Shown here: piece after piece, positions 1 through 11,649 of the stretch
Layout of the letters: the number at the start of each line of letters is the position of its first letter
How positions within the stretch are numbered: the first letter of the stretch is position 1
From: Diphasiastrum complanatum
Taxonomy: Eukaryota; Streptophyta; Lycopodiopsida; Lycopodiales; Lycopodiaceae
Direction: 5' to 3'
NCBI GenBank assembly: GCA_029204225.1
Contig: CM055112.1
Coordinates: 21,454,578-21,518,577 of the forward strand
Length of the DNA stretch: 64,000 nucleotides
Program-made: the position numbers and the translations under genes
Notes under the pieces: model-generated
Told to the model about the DNA's origin: nothing
What the model saw: only the letters and a program-made list of their open reading frames with translations
Database searches by the model: none

Positions 1-1625
1 ATAAGCTTATGGATACAAAAATTTCATTTACAAAATTGAACACATGGAATGGGTATCGCCGATAGTTATAGTACCCAAGAAGAATGGCAAAATGCGGATC
101 TATGTGACTCTGAAGGCGCTTAATGCAGTCACCAAAAAGGACCATTTTCCTTTACCATTTACGAAAAGTGTCCTCGATAGAGTTGCTGGCGACAAAGCCT
201 ACAATTTTCTGGACAGCTTCAACGGCTACAACCAGGTGAAAATAGCCCCCCAGGACCAGCACAAGACAACATTCGCCACAGAATGGGGAACTTATGCCTA
301 TAAAGTGATGCCATTCGGACTTTGCAATGCCCCAAGCACTTTCCAGCGAGTCATGCAGGCAACATTCAAAGATTATTTGCAAAAGTTTCTGGAAATTTTC
401 TTGGACGATCTGTGTGTGCATGGACTAGATTCAGAACACTTATCCAATTTGGAGAAGGTGCTACAAAATTGCCGCAAATACCAGATCTCCCTGAATCCAA
501 AAAATGTCAATTTTGAGTGACACATGGCTTGATACTCGGGCATATAGTGTCAAGACACGGGATCGCCACAGATCTATCAAAGATTTAGGATCATTATTGA
601 TCTACCACCACCGGGGACGATCCGCGAGGTCTACATTTTCATGGGTCATGCTAATTATTATAGGATCTTCATTCTTGATTTTGCAGAGTTAGCCAGATCA
701 ATTTACAAGCTCACAACGGATCCACATTGGAATGAGAAAGCTTTGAAGGCTTTCCAGAAGATTAAGGATGCATTGGTCTCAGCACCAATCTTACGACCAC
801 TCAATTGGTCCATTGAGTTCCACGTGCATACAGACACATCGAAGTATGCAGTTGGAGCAGTCTTAACCCAGCCAGGTGAATGCAAAAAGGATTTTCCAAT
901 CCGATTTGCAAGCCGATAGCTCAGTGATACCGAAATGAATTATTCAACCACAGAGCGGGAAGCACTGACAATGATCTATGCAGTTAAGAAGTTTCGACAT
1001 TATTTGATGGCCACACATTTTGCTTTTTATACGGACCATCAACCCTTGCTATATCTCGTTAATAAAACTTGCAAAACCGGGAGAATCACCCAATGGGTCC
1101 TTTTGTTGTTGGAATTTGATTTTCATATAGTAGTTCGCAAGGAAAAACAACACTACATGGCAGATCATGTGTCACAAATCAAGGGAAAGGAGATTGCAAC
1201 CCAACCCGACGATGAGCTGACAGATGTTGTCTTATTTTACGTGGATACAGTACCAGAATGGGCTATCGACATTGTTGAATATCCAATGCGGGGCCAACTA
1301 GACAAATCACTACCAAAGGCGGAACAGCGGAAATTGATCTTGAAGGCTAGACCTTATCGGTTGATTGCCGGCCAGTTGTACCGAAGAGGTCCAGACGAAA
1401 TTCTTCGGTGGTGTATTCTTCCTCATGAGACCGCCCAGATTATTTCGCTTTCACATGAAGGCATGGGTGGAGGTCATTTTGTATCTGACATTACAGTTCG
1501 CAAGATCCTGCAATCAGGATGTTGGTGGCCAACGATTCATAAAGACACGGAGGAATACTTGAAAAAGTGCGATGTGTGCCAAAGGGCAAGGAGGCCAAAC
1601 CACACTAGAAATCCCCATCCAGACT
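1..1625 (+). pseudogene. Decayed Ty3/gypsy pol: RT, RNase H, integrase zinc finger
   Basis: Remnant of a Ty3/gypsy polyprotein entered in the middle of the reverse transcriptase. Positions 44-520 encode the RT core, with VPKKNGKMR, MPFGLCNAPSTFQ and the catalytic box FLDD. A frameshift near 505 moves the reading to the GHIVSRHGIA segment, and another shift leads to 641-919 with the RNase H connection and the HVHTDTSKYAVGAVLTQ motif. A TAG at about 917 interrupts the RNase H, which resumes at 935-1627 with YSTTEREALTMIYAVKKFRHYL. The integrase HHCC finger is visible (HEGMGGGHF ... CDVCQRA). The integrase catalytic core is missing after about 1,625. No chromodomain is visible, so the lineage is probably not the chromovirus seen at 18-22 kb. 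At least one stop and two frameshifts make it non-functional. Confidence 0.88.
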
Positions 1626-2563
1626 AACAATGGTTACCTGATAGAAGCTATTACGGAACCCATCATTCAGGCAGCTGCGCATCTGTTGATTAATTTTCTG
1701 GCTATTTCAACATTTCGCAAGGACAAAATCCAGTCTACACTGCTAAGTCAGATAGTGGAATCCTTTCTGGAATTCCCTAACCCCTCCGTTGTGCCATACG
1801 ACTGGCATAGCTTCCTTATTCGAGAACTAACAAACTCCATCAAACCCAACAACTGTGAGCGAATTGCAGCAGACCCCCTGTTGTGAAACTTTGCCTGCGC
1901 ACTTCTCGAGACAAAAGTGCGCGGTTTCCAATGCTCATTCCTCCTGTCTACCTTTGTGCCACATACTAACCTTTATCCACCATCTCAAGCATCCACCTCC
2001 TCCCAACCTGCAGTCATTAACACAACGACCAACAAACTACATCCACATCTCCACTTGTTACCCGACGACGTGTCTCCACTGTCGCACTAACTACTCCATC
2101 AACCACCGCCACTTCTTCTTCTGTGCAACCCCCCACTCCAATTTCTGTTGTCGCTACCTCTCTTCCTATTCCATTCACATCTGTTTTTGTATTCCCATTT
2201 ATTCTATTGATACCACTCCTACTTCTATTCCAGTGTCCACTGCTCTATCCATCACCATCGCATCCTCCATCACTCCTGCCACCACCGTTGCTCCTCTCAC
2301 ATTCAATCCTTATGATTCGCAACTGTCCCCTAACACTCTCACATGGATGCAAGTTATCAATTTTTCACCCCCATGCCAGACACTTTCTGCTCCATCCTCA
2401 CCTTCTTCCATACTCCACACCACCCTTCAGTTCCCCACTATTCCTCCCATCCTCTCATTCGGACAAATCGTCCTCACCCCTGTTTCCACAATTGTTTCTC
2501 ACACCCCACCTGCTTCGCCAACAAAGGTTGCCGAGGGCAGCCAACAGCTGCCTGATGACGCAT
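1626..2563 (+). other. C/T-rich low-complexity tract after the broken integrase
   Basis: The integrase similarity ends abruptly here. The plus strand becomes strongly C/T-rich and open in more than one frame (1855-2586 and 2123-2914), giving Pro/Ser/Thr/His-rich translations that look like compositional artefacts rather than a conserved protein. It may be a rearranged internal segment of the same element. I recognise no domain in it. Confidence 0.4.
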
Positions 2564-2641
2564 TCGGGTTGGACTTACACACGTAAGGTGCCAAATCCCT
2601 CTAGGGTTAGGGTTGCCTTGAGATCCGCAAACCCTCCAACA
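2564..2641. repeat. 78-bp partial copy of the LTR-like repeat of 5-7 kb
   Basis: This matches the right ends of the 476-bp repeats at 5,213-5,688 and 6,293-6,768, apart from a roughly 13-bp internal gap. It ends at the identical CCTCCAACA boundary. A shared abrupt end in three copies is what an element terminus would give. Unrelated coding-like sequence follows immediately. Confidence 0.6.
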
Positions 2642-4288
2642 ATTTTTGTAGCATCACCAGATCGGACTGACCCTACCACCCCAGATGGCATCAGGACAAA
2701 TGAAAACCTGATCGAAGACAATGACGATGGAATTCCACAAGTCGTCGGGGCCGATACAACACAAGCCCCTGCCAGTGCCAGTGTACCAGCTGCCCCCACG
2801 GATCTAACGATGGCATACCAAACTCTAGGAAAATACATCTTGGATGCGGTAGTGGCCAAAGCTATTCTGGAAAGCAGGGTACTACAGTTGGCAACGAGTA
2901 ATACACAACTGTAAGCAAACCTCACCAAGCTACAGCAAGAGCTGCTTCTGGCTCAGCAACATGAACAAGCAGGGTACCAGGAGATTTCCAAGCTGTAGCA
3001 GAAGGAGGAGGGCCTAAACAAATATATTCAAAGCCTCTCCGAAGCACTGACTAAGGCCTCCACAAAGGTGCGGGAGCTTCAAGTTGAAGCATCCCAACGG
3101 CTTGCCCCCATCCATGCGCAACTTACACTTTTGGAAGCAGAGGACACACGCCTGGAGATGGAGGTCAAAGCCTTACAAGACGAGAAGCTTGTCTGGTTAG
3201 CTATATCTGCACCGGACACAAGGCCGCTTTTCCAATCAGAGATAAATCTTATACGTCGTCAGGTACACATTTATAGCCAAACCCTCAACAGCTACTAGGC
3301 GGAGTTCAATAAGTATCGGACAAGCACAACGCAAGAGCTCGCCCAGGCCAAGCAAGCCCTCGAGGTATGTCAAAAGTACATGGAAACGAAGGCCCAGCCC
3401 ACCCCCGTGGTAATCCCACCGCCACCTAATTTTGACGCTGCACAGGCTAGTACCAGCCAAGATCAGATAGATGTGGCTGTTGAGACGCGAGACCAGAGCC
3501 AAGGCGCAACCACCAGTCGGGCCTTCCAGAGATCGAAGTCCGTGGAGGAGAACATCAATGAATTTTTATCCAAATATCCCCACAAGTCATCAAGAGACGG
3601 CTAGCAGATATCATTCTCAGTTGAGACCATCAAGAAAAAAGAACTGCAAGCCTTACCCGCCCTCCAATTACAATCGGAGTGGCGACAACAGTTATTTGAG
3701 AGAGACCCTGCGGCCATCAGGGCTTACGTGACGAGTCCGCAACAGTTACGGATGAACGCGCATTTTATGCCATGTCCAAGAAGATCCAAATGGGCGGAAT
3801 GCGGCACTCCTTTGGACCAGATCACACTCAACAATTTCAACCGGTCAATCATCAAATCCGAATTTGGGTGGACAACGGATGTAGACGCTAGAAGGGCTCT
3901 CTCCGCATTCGCCAGTCACTACATCAATTGCCCTGATCCCACAGTCCGCGCGACTGCCACTTACGTTCGGGACTTAGAATATTTAATAGACATTGAAACA
4001 AAATGGGATGATCTCCTTCCCTCCATATTTTTTGATCCAAATAAGGCACTTGCTTCTGACAAAGTCGAAGACCAGCTACCAGTCGCTCGCGTATATTACC
4101 GAGCTGTATTCCTTGGAGATCCCTGGACGAAACGATTCCAAACATGGGTGGATCAGGAATGGCTGACAGGAGTCCACAAGTCCGTCCACACACCAAAGGA
4201 CTCGAAGAAACTGGACCGTCTCAACTTCATGGAAGACGTTACGGGCTATCTCATCCACCAGAGGCGGTCCAAGAGAACGCTATACTAA
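2642..4288 (+). pseudogene. Decayed coiled-coil ORF, probably retroelement-borne, unrecognised
   Basis: One long reading frame can be followed through several stops and frameshifts. It opens next to an LTR-like end (about 2,642) with an acidic stretch. A Gln/Leu/Glu-rich heptad region follows (about 2,815-3,380; for example QVEASQRLAPIHAQLTLLEA) and predicts a coiled coil. Next come a Pro-rich linker (about 3,390-3,560) and a globular C-terminal part at 3,728-4,288 rich in Trp, Asp and Tyr. In-frame stops occur near 2,912, 2,996 and 3,297, and a frame change near 3,600. Position after an LTR-like boundary and beside pol debris suggests a gag or an accessory ORF, but I see no zinc knuckle and do not recognise the family. 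Its function is unknown. Confidence 0.45.
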
Positions 4289-4894
4289 ACCGGCAGAGTG
4301 CTGAGGGACCGGCACTACTTCAGGCCATGGGTCCTGTTGGGGGTATTCCCAACAAAGTGTAAATAAATAAAATCCTCCAATAAAATGTGTTGCGAGGGCA
4401 TGGCATCCTGTGTGTATAAACCCATGGCCCAATGAGCACGCAATTGAAGTTGTAAATAAAATAAACTTGACTTGGGCCTTGTAATTAAAATAAAACTAGA
4501 GGCCCAATGTCATTTTTAAACTTAGAGATCACTTTTTAGAGTTGGGTCCAAATTGGGATTCACATGAATCTTGTGATTTCTAATGTACTTTTTGTGGACC
4601 CTTGGATCAAGTTGGTTCCAAGATGAATGGATAGGATCATTGTGAATATTAGCCAATAAGATTGAGGGGCAAGGGCCTTCCCCATTTTAAAAAAAGGCAC
4701 CATTTGTACACTATTTTCATGCTTAATGAGAAGGAGGAAACTCTACCATTTTTGGAAGAGAAGCATCCTCATTTGCTATTCACTACTTGTTATTGCTCTT
4801 AATTGTGTTTTCCATTGCTTTCTATTTCCGTGTTATTTGTTTGCCATAGTGAATGTTTTTCCATTAGCAAGTATAAAGAGCATTTGAGCTAACC

Positions 4895-4898
<4 letters not shown>
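4289..4898. other. No gene seen; AT-rich spacer
   Basis: After the coiled-coil ORF the sequence is AT-rich. It has a TATA-like TGTATAAA near 4,412 and several AAATAAA motifs near 4,363-4,460, compatible with LTR or 3' regulatory sequence. No ORF or RNA gene is supportable. Confidence 0.4.

Positions 4899-4975
<77 letters not shown>
4899..4975. repeat. (CT)n microsatellite
   Basis: An uninterrupted CT dinucleotide run of about 77 bp, followed by CT-rich degenerate sequence to about 5,015. Confidence 0.97.
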
Positions 4976-4980
<5 letters not shown>

Positions 4981-5212
4981 CTCAATCTCTTCTTCTCCAT
5001 TTCTTCTCTTCAACCAAAACTATGATGAATGTTAGTGTAGAGGAATAGAGTTAAAGAGGAGTAGTATAATGGTGAGTAGAGTTAAGGAGAAAGTAGGAAA
5101 TGAACTAAAAGTAGCATCTATGCATAGTTAGGCACCTATCCAGTGATCTAACCTTTGTTGACAGGCGGAAGGGCTATACTACGAGAGAACTTCGGCCCCA
5201 CAAACATCAATC

Positions 5213-5688
5213 CCAATAACACTCAGATCCAACAATTAGCAAAATCCAAATAAGCATAAGAGATGGAGGAAAAGTGATAGAGAGCAAGGACATTCATCAA
5301 TCCATTTCTGAAGAGAACCAATTTACTTTATTAAAATGAGAAAATGAACATCAGGAGCAACTCGAGTTGGTCCCTTCTTATTGTAGAGAGGAGGACCCTG
5401 GCCTCTGAATCCTATTGGTCCAGTCTTGTCTCTGTTTTTATTCAAATTTAAAAAAGTGTGAGAACCATCAAAATTGGAGGGAAACCCAACTTTATTCACT
5501 AACTTTACATTTAGGCCCAGTGACATTAAAAGTCCCACAAAAAGACCTAAAGTCCTTTTATTAACTTTTAACTAATCAATCAAATAATTGTGTGATCATC
5601 GGGTTGGACTTACACACGCAGGGTGCCAAATCCCTCTTACTTATTAACTAGGGTTAGGATTGTCTTGAGATCCGCAAACCCTCCAACA
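5213..5688. repeat. LTR-like direct repeat, copy 1 (476 bp)
   Basis: Begins CCAATAACACTCAGATCC and ends CCGCAAACCCTCCAACA. It is nearly identical to 6,293-6,768, and both copies are exactly 476 bp. Read on the minus strand it starts TGTTGGAGGG like an LTR, but the other end lacks a clear CA. The boundary with the following sequence is sharp. Confidence 0.8.
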
Positions 5689-6292
5689 GCTCTGATAACT
5701 TTTTACCTCTTTTTTGACCAAATCTGGTAGATTTAGCCAATTTTTGTTATTTTCTCTGATATCTTAGATTCAAATGGATCTTAAGATTGGTGATCTGAAT
5801 AGCTTTTCTTGTTTATCAATTAGATTAGATTTCAAACAAGCCAATCCACTCAAATCAAGCAAAATCAATCCCGAACTAACCTTAAAATGCAGATCTAACA
5901 CTATTCATGCCACAACAAGATGCCTAATGCAAGCTAACTATCCAACAATCATGATGCAACTGAAAAATTGGCATAGCTCCCCGACAATGGCGCAAACATT
6001 ATAGTGGGTTTTTCTCCTTGCCTAACCTGAATCCAAGATCTAGTCAATCTAGCATCAAAGAGACGAAGTTAGTTGTCATGCGTAGGTTCGTTCCCATGAA
6101 AGCGATAGTTTAGTTCAGATTTCAACATGAATGGAGGATTCACATCTATCTCTACATCCATTAACCCTACTCTTTAACACTACACATCCCTTAACACTTA
6201 CAATCCCTTAACACTACACATCCACAACAGAGATAGCTTACTCTTTCTCTCTCTCCCTTTTTCTCTCATAAAAAGTATAATAACATACAATT
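5689..6292. other. 604-bp segment between the paired repeats
   Basis: Sequence enclosed by the two 476-bp copies. It starts GCTCTGATAAC, which resembles the complement of a tRNA-Met primer binding site with one altered base. A 76-codon ORF (5,774-6,004) has no recognisable similarity. It ends in CT-rich sequence. With the repeats it could be the inside of a small non-autonomous LTR element of about 1.56 kb. Confidence 0.4.
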
Positions 6293-6768
6293 CCAATAAC
6301 ACTCAGATCCAACAATTAGCAAAATCCAAATAAGCATGAGAGATGGAGGAAAAGTGATAGAGAGCAAGGACATTCATCAATCCATTTCTGAAGAGAAGCA
6401 ATCTGCTTTATTGAAATGAGGAAATGAACATCAGGAGCAACTCGAGTTGGTCCCTTCTTATAGTGGAGAGGAGGATCCTGGCTTCTGAATCCTATTGGTC
6501 CAGTCTTGCCTCTCTTTTTATTCAAATTTAAAAAAGTGTGGGAGCCATCAAAATTGGAGGGAAACCCAACTTTATTCACTAACTTGACATTTAGGCCCTG
6601 CGACATTAAAAGTCCCGCAAAAAGGCCTAAAGTCCTTTTATTAACTTTTAACTAATCGATCAAATAACTGTGTGATCATCGGGTTGGACTTACACACGCA
6701 GGGTGCCAAATCCCTCTCACTTATTAACTAGGGTTAGGGTTGCCTTGAGATCTGCAAACCCTCCAACA
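6293..6768. repeat. LTR-like direct repeat, copy 2 (476 bp)
   Basis: Second copy of the 476-bp repeat, with the same terminal sequences and only scattered substitutions relative to 5,213-5,688. No 5-bp target duplication is evident outside the pair: the flanks are ...CAATC on the left and CACTC... on the right. Confidence 0.8.
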
Positions 6769-7891
6769 CACTCCACAAAGCCAATGAAGTACTCCACTAA
6801 TAAGCCCTTGACCAAAGTAAATCAACTCTATGAGTTGGAAGAATGCTTGATATTACCAACAATTGCTCTTGATTAAATAAGAGATCTCGCATACTAGAGA
6901 CAATTTGAAATTATTGAAAGTATTATCTACGTCGTGGCAAATCTATATCAGGTACATAATTGTTGTTCGGCTCATTTTATGGTCTTTTTCGGGCCCTATG
7001 TTGTTGTGCATAATATCGGGCCTTAAATTGTTGTTTCCTTTTTAATGTTAAATATGTTTACAAACTGTTGCGTGATAGAGAATGTGCACCTTGCACGATG
7101 AAGAGTCAGCTGTCCATCGCTGGACAATGACCAACTTTTGTATCAAAAAGTGATCATCATACCAGTGGGTGAAGGCACCCTTCGATTGCTGTCAAATGGA
7201 GCATAAACGAGTTTTTTTATGGTTGAAAATGTGGCCATTAGACCATCGTTGTCATATGGTCTCATGAAAGGTTGCCAAATGAAAGGAAATGTCCATCGCT
7301 GCCTATTGAGGTCGGATGGACGTGTTTTCATACTTAAAGAGAGTGTTGTCCATCACTGGACTACCATAATATTTCTTAATCCTACAAAAGCTCTTTTTAC
7401 TCTTTCGTGTGATAAGCAAACATAAACAGTAGCTGGAGGTTATCAAAGCATCATCATTGTGAGAGTAAAGCATTAAGAGACCCAAGCAAAAGAGAGATAG
7501 ATGCATACTGTATGCTAGAATATCATTGATTCGTGAACTAGTAGGGCGCACTTTTCGCATATGATGGAGGAAAGAACTCTTCTCTGGTGTTGTAGAGAGA
7601 AGGCGTCGAAAAAGCATGATCTTATAATGTCAAGCTGGTTAGCATCCCGAAAGGTGTGAGTGGGAGAGAGAAAATCAATTTCCCTCCAAATTGGGAATTT
7701 GAAATTTAAAAAGTCTTATATAGTACTTTTATTAGTTTTTAAGTGGGAGACCCACTGAGCTAAGAGCAGAACTTCATTTTGTGAAAGTGTAGGATGTTTA
7801 AAAAGACCTTGTAAGCTTGGAGAAGCGATATGTCTGTAGTTGTCCACGTGTCTATTAGCGAAGCAAGGTGAAGCTAGACGAAGGAGCATCC

Positions 7892-7892
<1 letters not shown>
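6769..7892. other. No gene seen
   Basis: AT-rich sequence with only short ORFs. A loosely repeated phrase of the type GTCCATCGCTG(G/C) occurs near 7,112 and 7,291, with GTCCATCACTGG near 7,349, suggesting a decayed local duplication. Confidence 0.4.

Positions 7893-7976
<84 letters not shown>
7893..7976. repeat. (GA)n microsatellite
   Basis: An uninterrupted GA run of about 84 bp with imperfect GA-rich continuation to about 8,015. The Arg/Glu ORF across it is an artefact of the repeat. Confidence 0.97.
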
Positions 7977-7978
<2 letters not shown>

Positions 7979-8219
7979 CTATGCTATCTGCGTATGTAAA
8001 GAGAGAAAGAGAGAGCGCCTGCTTGCGTAGTGAGCGAATGTAAGATGTTATGGAAAAAACACCTTTTAGCGATTTTCATTGGTCCACATGTCATCTGACC
8101 AACGCGAGCTGTACACATGTCTTTCAATTTATCCCATAAAATCATTTTGACTGAAACGCTATGCCACTTGAGGTTCGGGTCTTGAATTATTTGTGGTAAT
8201 GGCCCTCTCAATGGCCATT

Positions 8220-8598
8220 ATCTAATACGTAATGGATACTTTGTGCATATTCTGCTCATTTTTTAACAAATGTAAAAGCAAAATATGCAATTGTTTTTAA
8301 AAAAAAAATTCATGCCCATTCCAGTCTCCGTGTAAGGCACCAGGCTGCCACATGGCAGTGTCAAAGTGGTTGAAAAAGGTCAAACTGCTCATTATGTTTC
8401 ATAATGAGCATGTAAAAATTTTCAAAGTATCCATTACGCAATGGAAAGCGCCGAGCATAGGCCATATTTTGCCCGGTAAGGATTTCTTGAAATTTTTTAG
8501 GCGAGGCTTTCGGCCTCGCCTAAATTTTTTTTGGAAATCCTTACTAGGCAAAATGGCCTGTGCCCGGCCCATTCCATAGTGCATAGTGTACTACCAGA
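8220..8598. repeat. Foldback structure with two nested inverted repeats
   Basis: The main hairpin has arms at about 8,431-8,509 and 8,514-8,590. The core TTTTTTAGGCGAGG on the left faces CCTCGCCTAAATTTTTTTT on the right with a loop of only a few bases, and pairing continues outwards through GTAAGGATTTC/GAAATCCTTAC and AGGCCAT/ATGGCCT. A second inverted repeat pairs 8,226-8,262 with 8,402-8,438 (ACGTAATGGATACTTTG versus CAAAGTATCCATTACG). No coding capacity. Could be a foldback or MITE-type element or an RNA hairpin locus. Confidence 0.75.
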
Positions 8599-9555
8599 AT
8601 TTATTGGTGGAATACCCTTATGAAGTTTGTAGTTGTTGCATTACAAAGGAAAATTTCAATACAAGCCTTAGGAAATGAGTATTTGTAAAATGTATTAGAT
8701 GCGTATATGAGTGGAGTTGTAAAACCAATTAGATTTAATGGAAGCCAATCTTCCTCAATTATACTGTGCTCGAGAAAACCAGCAAAGTATAGGAATGGAA
8801 CCAGCAAGTTTTTTCATAAACCGGCAACATAAAATGTTTGACGATTTTTAATATAGGCATATATATTTTTCTAAAAGTAAAAGACTTCAAAAAACCGAGA
8901 AGTTTTAGATAATGCAGATTTTTTGAGGATAACTCAAAAGAAGTTTTTCGAGTTTCCCAGACACTAATGTTATAATTTCATTTCATCTGGCTTGGACTCG
9001 AAGCCCATAGAGAGTAATTGCAGCATTATCTACGTATACAAAGTGATCATTTTACGAAATACAATCGTGATTTGTAATTGACGAAAGTAATTGAAGTACC
9101 TGCAATGGCCACCACATCTACCAAATGCACAATGAGATGCATCTGGATGGTGAAAATCAACATGGAAAAGTGCTTCTCGATGAGGCACAGTGTCTCGATT
9201 GAGTTTTGCCCTTCTCTCTTGATGGAGGCTAGTGGTATCTTCTTGGACAAAAGGTATCTTTGCGATTGTCAGTACATGATGACAAATGAATAAATAATCA
9301 CATACGCACATTTGCTATGTCATTATATATCTATAAATGATCACCTTGTTTCAAGCTATAATTATTAGCCTACAAAGGTAATGTAATTTAAATTGGATAT
9401 GCATATATACCTCACTAAGCCATTGTTCTTGTAGATTTCTCTCCTAATGTCTTATGTTAAGAACCCTCTCAACACCAAGGGAAGCACAAATTATATACAT
9501 GAAGACAATGTGAACATTGTATCGTATTGAGATCCATAGGCACCAACACCTTTGA
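8599..9555. other. No gene seen
   Basis: AT-rich sequence with short overlapping ORFs on both strands (9,030-9,311) and no recognisable domain, RNA gene or repeat. Confidence 0.4.
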
Positions 9556-9885
9556 TCACCATGTTTTAGGGTATAGGGTTTAGTCTTTATGATTTTAGGG
9601 CTTTAGGATCTGGATAAGGGCTTAGGGCTTAGAACTTATGGTTTAGGGCTTAAGGCTTAGATCTAAGGGGTTATGATCTAAGGTGTAGGGATTAGGATTT
9701 AGGGCTTAGAATAAGGATCTAGGGCTTGGAATTTGGGAGAAGGAGTTTGGATAAATGGGTTTGGGGTAAGGGGCTTTAGGGTAAGACATTTAGAAAAAGG
9801 GCACGGGCTTAGGACTCTAGAATAAGGGATATAGAGAAAGAGGATTAGGGATCTAAGAAAAGGTCTTGGGGTAAGGGGATCTGGG
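9556..9885 (+). repeat. Degenerate telomere-like (TTTAGGG-type) tract
   Basis: About 330 bp built from variants of TTTAGGG and CTTAGGG, for example TTTTAGGG near 9,564 and 9,594, TTTAGGGCTTA near 9,641, and many AGGG/AAGGG steps to about 9,880. The exact plant telomere heptamer is not perfectly tandem. It reads as an old interstitial telomeric block or as drift of a related minisatellite. ORFs across it are artefacts. Confidence 0.55.
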
Positions 9886-11640
9886 ATATAAAAAATCGAC
9901 AATACCAAAATAAGATCCCAACTAGCAAAAACTAGAGTAATAATCTTAGGGACATGCTCTTCTTTCATAAATCCGGTATAATGACTTGTATATTGTTTTC
10001 TTATTCAATTATTATACACATAATTGTATGCCAAGTTTCTAAATAGCTGACACACGTTATTATACAAGTGAATAATTGAAATGAGTATATATTTTCTGAG
10101 TTAAAATAGTAAATGGTCCTTTGAATCTAACAAAGGAGTTCTTGATACTACCACTATGCAAAAAATATACATATAGTATCCTTAGCTTTGCAAAAAGGAG
10201 TTATTATTAAAATGGAATTCAAACAAACCAAAAAAATGTATACAAATCAAAGCTCCACAAACCAAAAATGGAAGAGTGGATGCGTGAAGACATCATGAAA
10301 AAAAAAACCTTCCACAAACAAATATGATTTGATAGCACTATATCCAATATTGTGCAGTCCTTTGCCAACACTATGTCCAAAAAAACGAGGCTCGTGTGTC
10401 CTGCTTCTGCTCTAATATTACAATCTTCTCGATACAAAAAGGGACTAGATCCAGAATGGCACTGCTTCCAATGGCTGGCTGGCTCTTCTCTCCTAGCTGG
10501 TTCTGCTCTCGTACAACAACAAACATAAGAGTTTTTTTAAATTCAATATATTGCAACCACAATGGCACTACTTCCAGCAGGCAATTTGCCTAGTCCAACG
10601 GGTGGCTAGCCCTACTGCTCAGACCCCTTGAACTTTTTTGTTACTTAAACAAACTCAAAAAGATCCTAAATCCTATAGTTTGGGCCCTACTATGTTGGGG
10701 TGCTCTCGCATAAATTAGGTGCGGAATAAGAAACACAGCTCCAACATAGAGAACTTTACAGGATCTTTACCAAAACTACAACATCAACATTGACTTAGAT
10801 CGAATGGAGGAATGTCTTGGTAGGTGTCAATGACAACCATGAAGGGAGCGAATAATTAGGCATCTAAGACAACCATGTTTCCTTCGAGATTAGACATTCT
10901 GAATTGAGTGAGTGTCAATAGAGAAAGAAAGTAATCAGAAAGCATTTGTAGTGCAATACACATAAGAAAATAGAGAATCTAATTTAAGTAGTTGTGAATC
11001 CAACGATCAGATCACAATCTCGTGTCCAAGAATGGTTCACAATAATGGCGCACTATGTGCAGTGATCTTATTTAGCTAGTTACAAATTAAACAACTATCC
11101 CTATTCCTTATATGGCTTTCACTCTCTCTAAGATCTCTAATCCTATGGAATCAGATAATCAAGACACAATGGAGTTCGCAGAGGAGCACTGATTCACTCT
11201 TCTCCACTTGCATGTGTTCTTCACAAATTGTCTCATCATCATTTACGCGAGCTGCCGTTATGTATATATACATGGAACAGTTACAATGACTGCGTATGAA
11301 ACGAGCATGAAATAGTGCAGTTACTGAAAAGTTCTCGAAGACTTTGAGTTCGTAGGTGATCGAAGAATATGTAGTCGAATATCTCGAACTCGAAGAGTAC
11401 GTCGTCGATCCCACTTCTGCTCTAGTTGGTCGACGGAGTTTGCGTTGGACCACATATATATGAATGAACAACGTCTAGAACATCTTTTGCTGCATGCCTA
11501 TGACTCAATCTAAAAGGAATCCTAGTCTATTTTTCAAGGATCCAGCTTTGACAGACAGGGAGATCTACTTTGTTGGTTGGATAGTTAAGATCAAGTACTG
11601 GGGATTGTCTGGACATGTTCGACATAGATGTATGATTCAA
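9886..11640. other. No gene seen
   Basis: AT-rich sequence with short unrelated ORFs. Two loosely similar stretches around AATGGCACT(G/A)CTTCCA (near 10,455 and 10,560) hint at a diverged duplication. Tracts near 11,335-11,430 contain repeated CTCGAA/CGTCGTCGAT motifs. Confidence 0.35.
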
Positions 11641-11649
11641 ATGTCCTAA

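Noticed and set aside
1855-2914. Two long overlapping plus-strand ORFs (243 and 263 codons)
   Set aside because: C/T-rich sequence with few stops. Residue composition is Pro/Ser/Thr/Leu-biased in both frames and no domain is visible.
8352-8584. ORFs of 75 and 61 codons on both strands
   Set aside because: They are the two faces of the inverted repeat and mirror each other.
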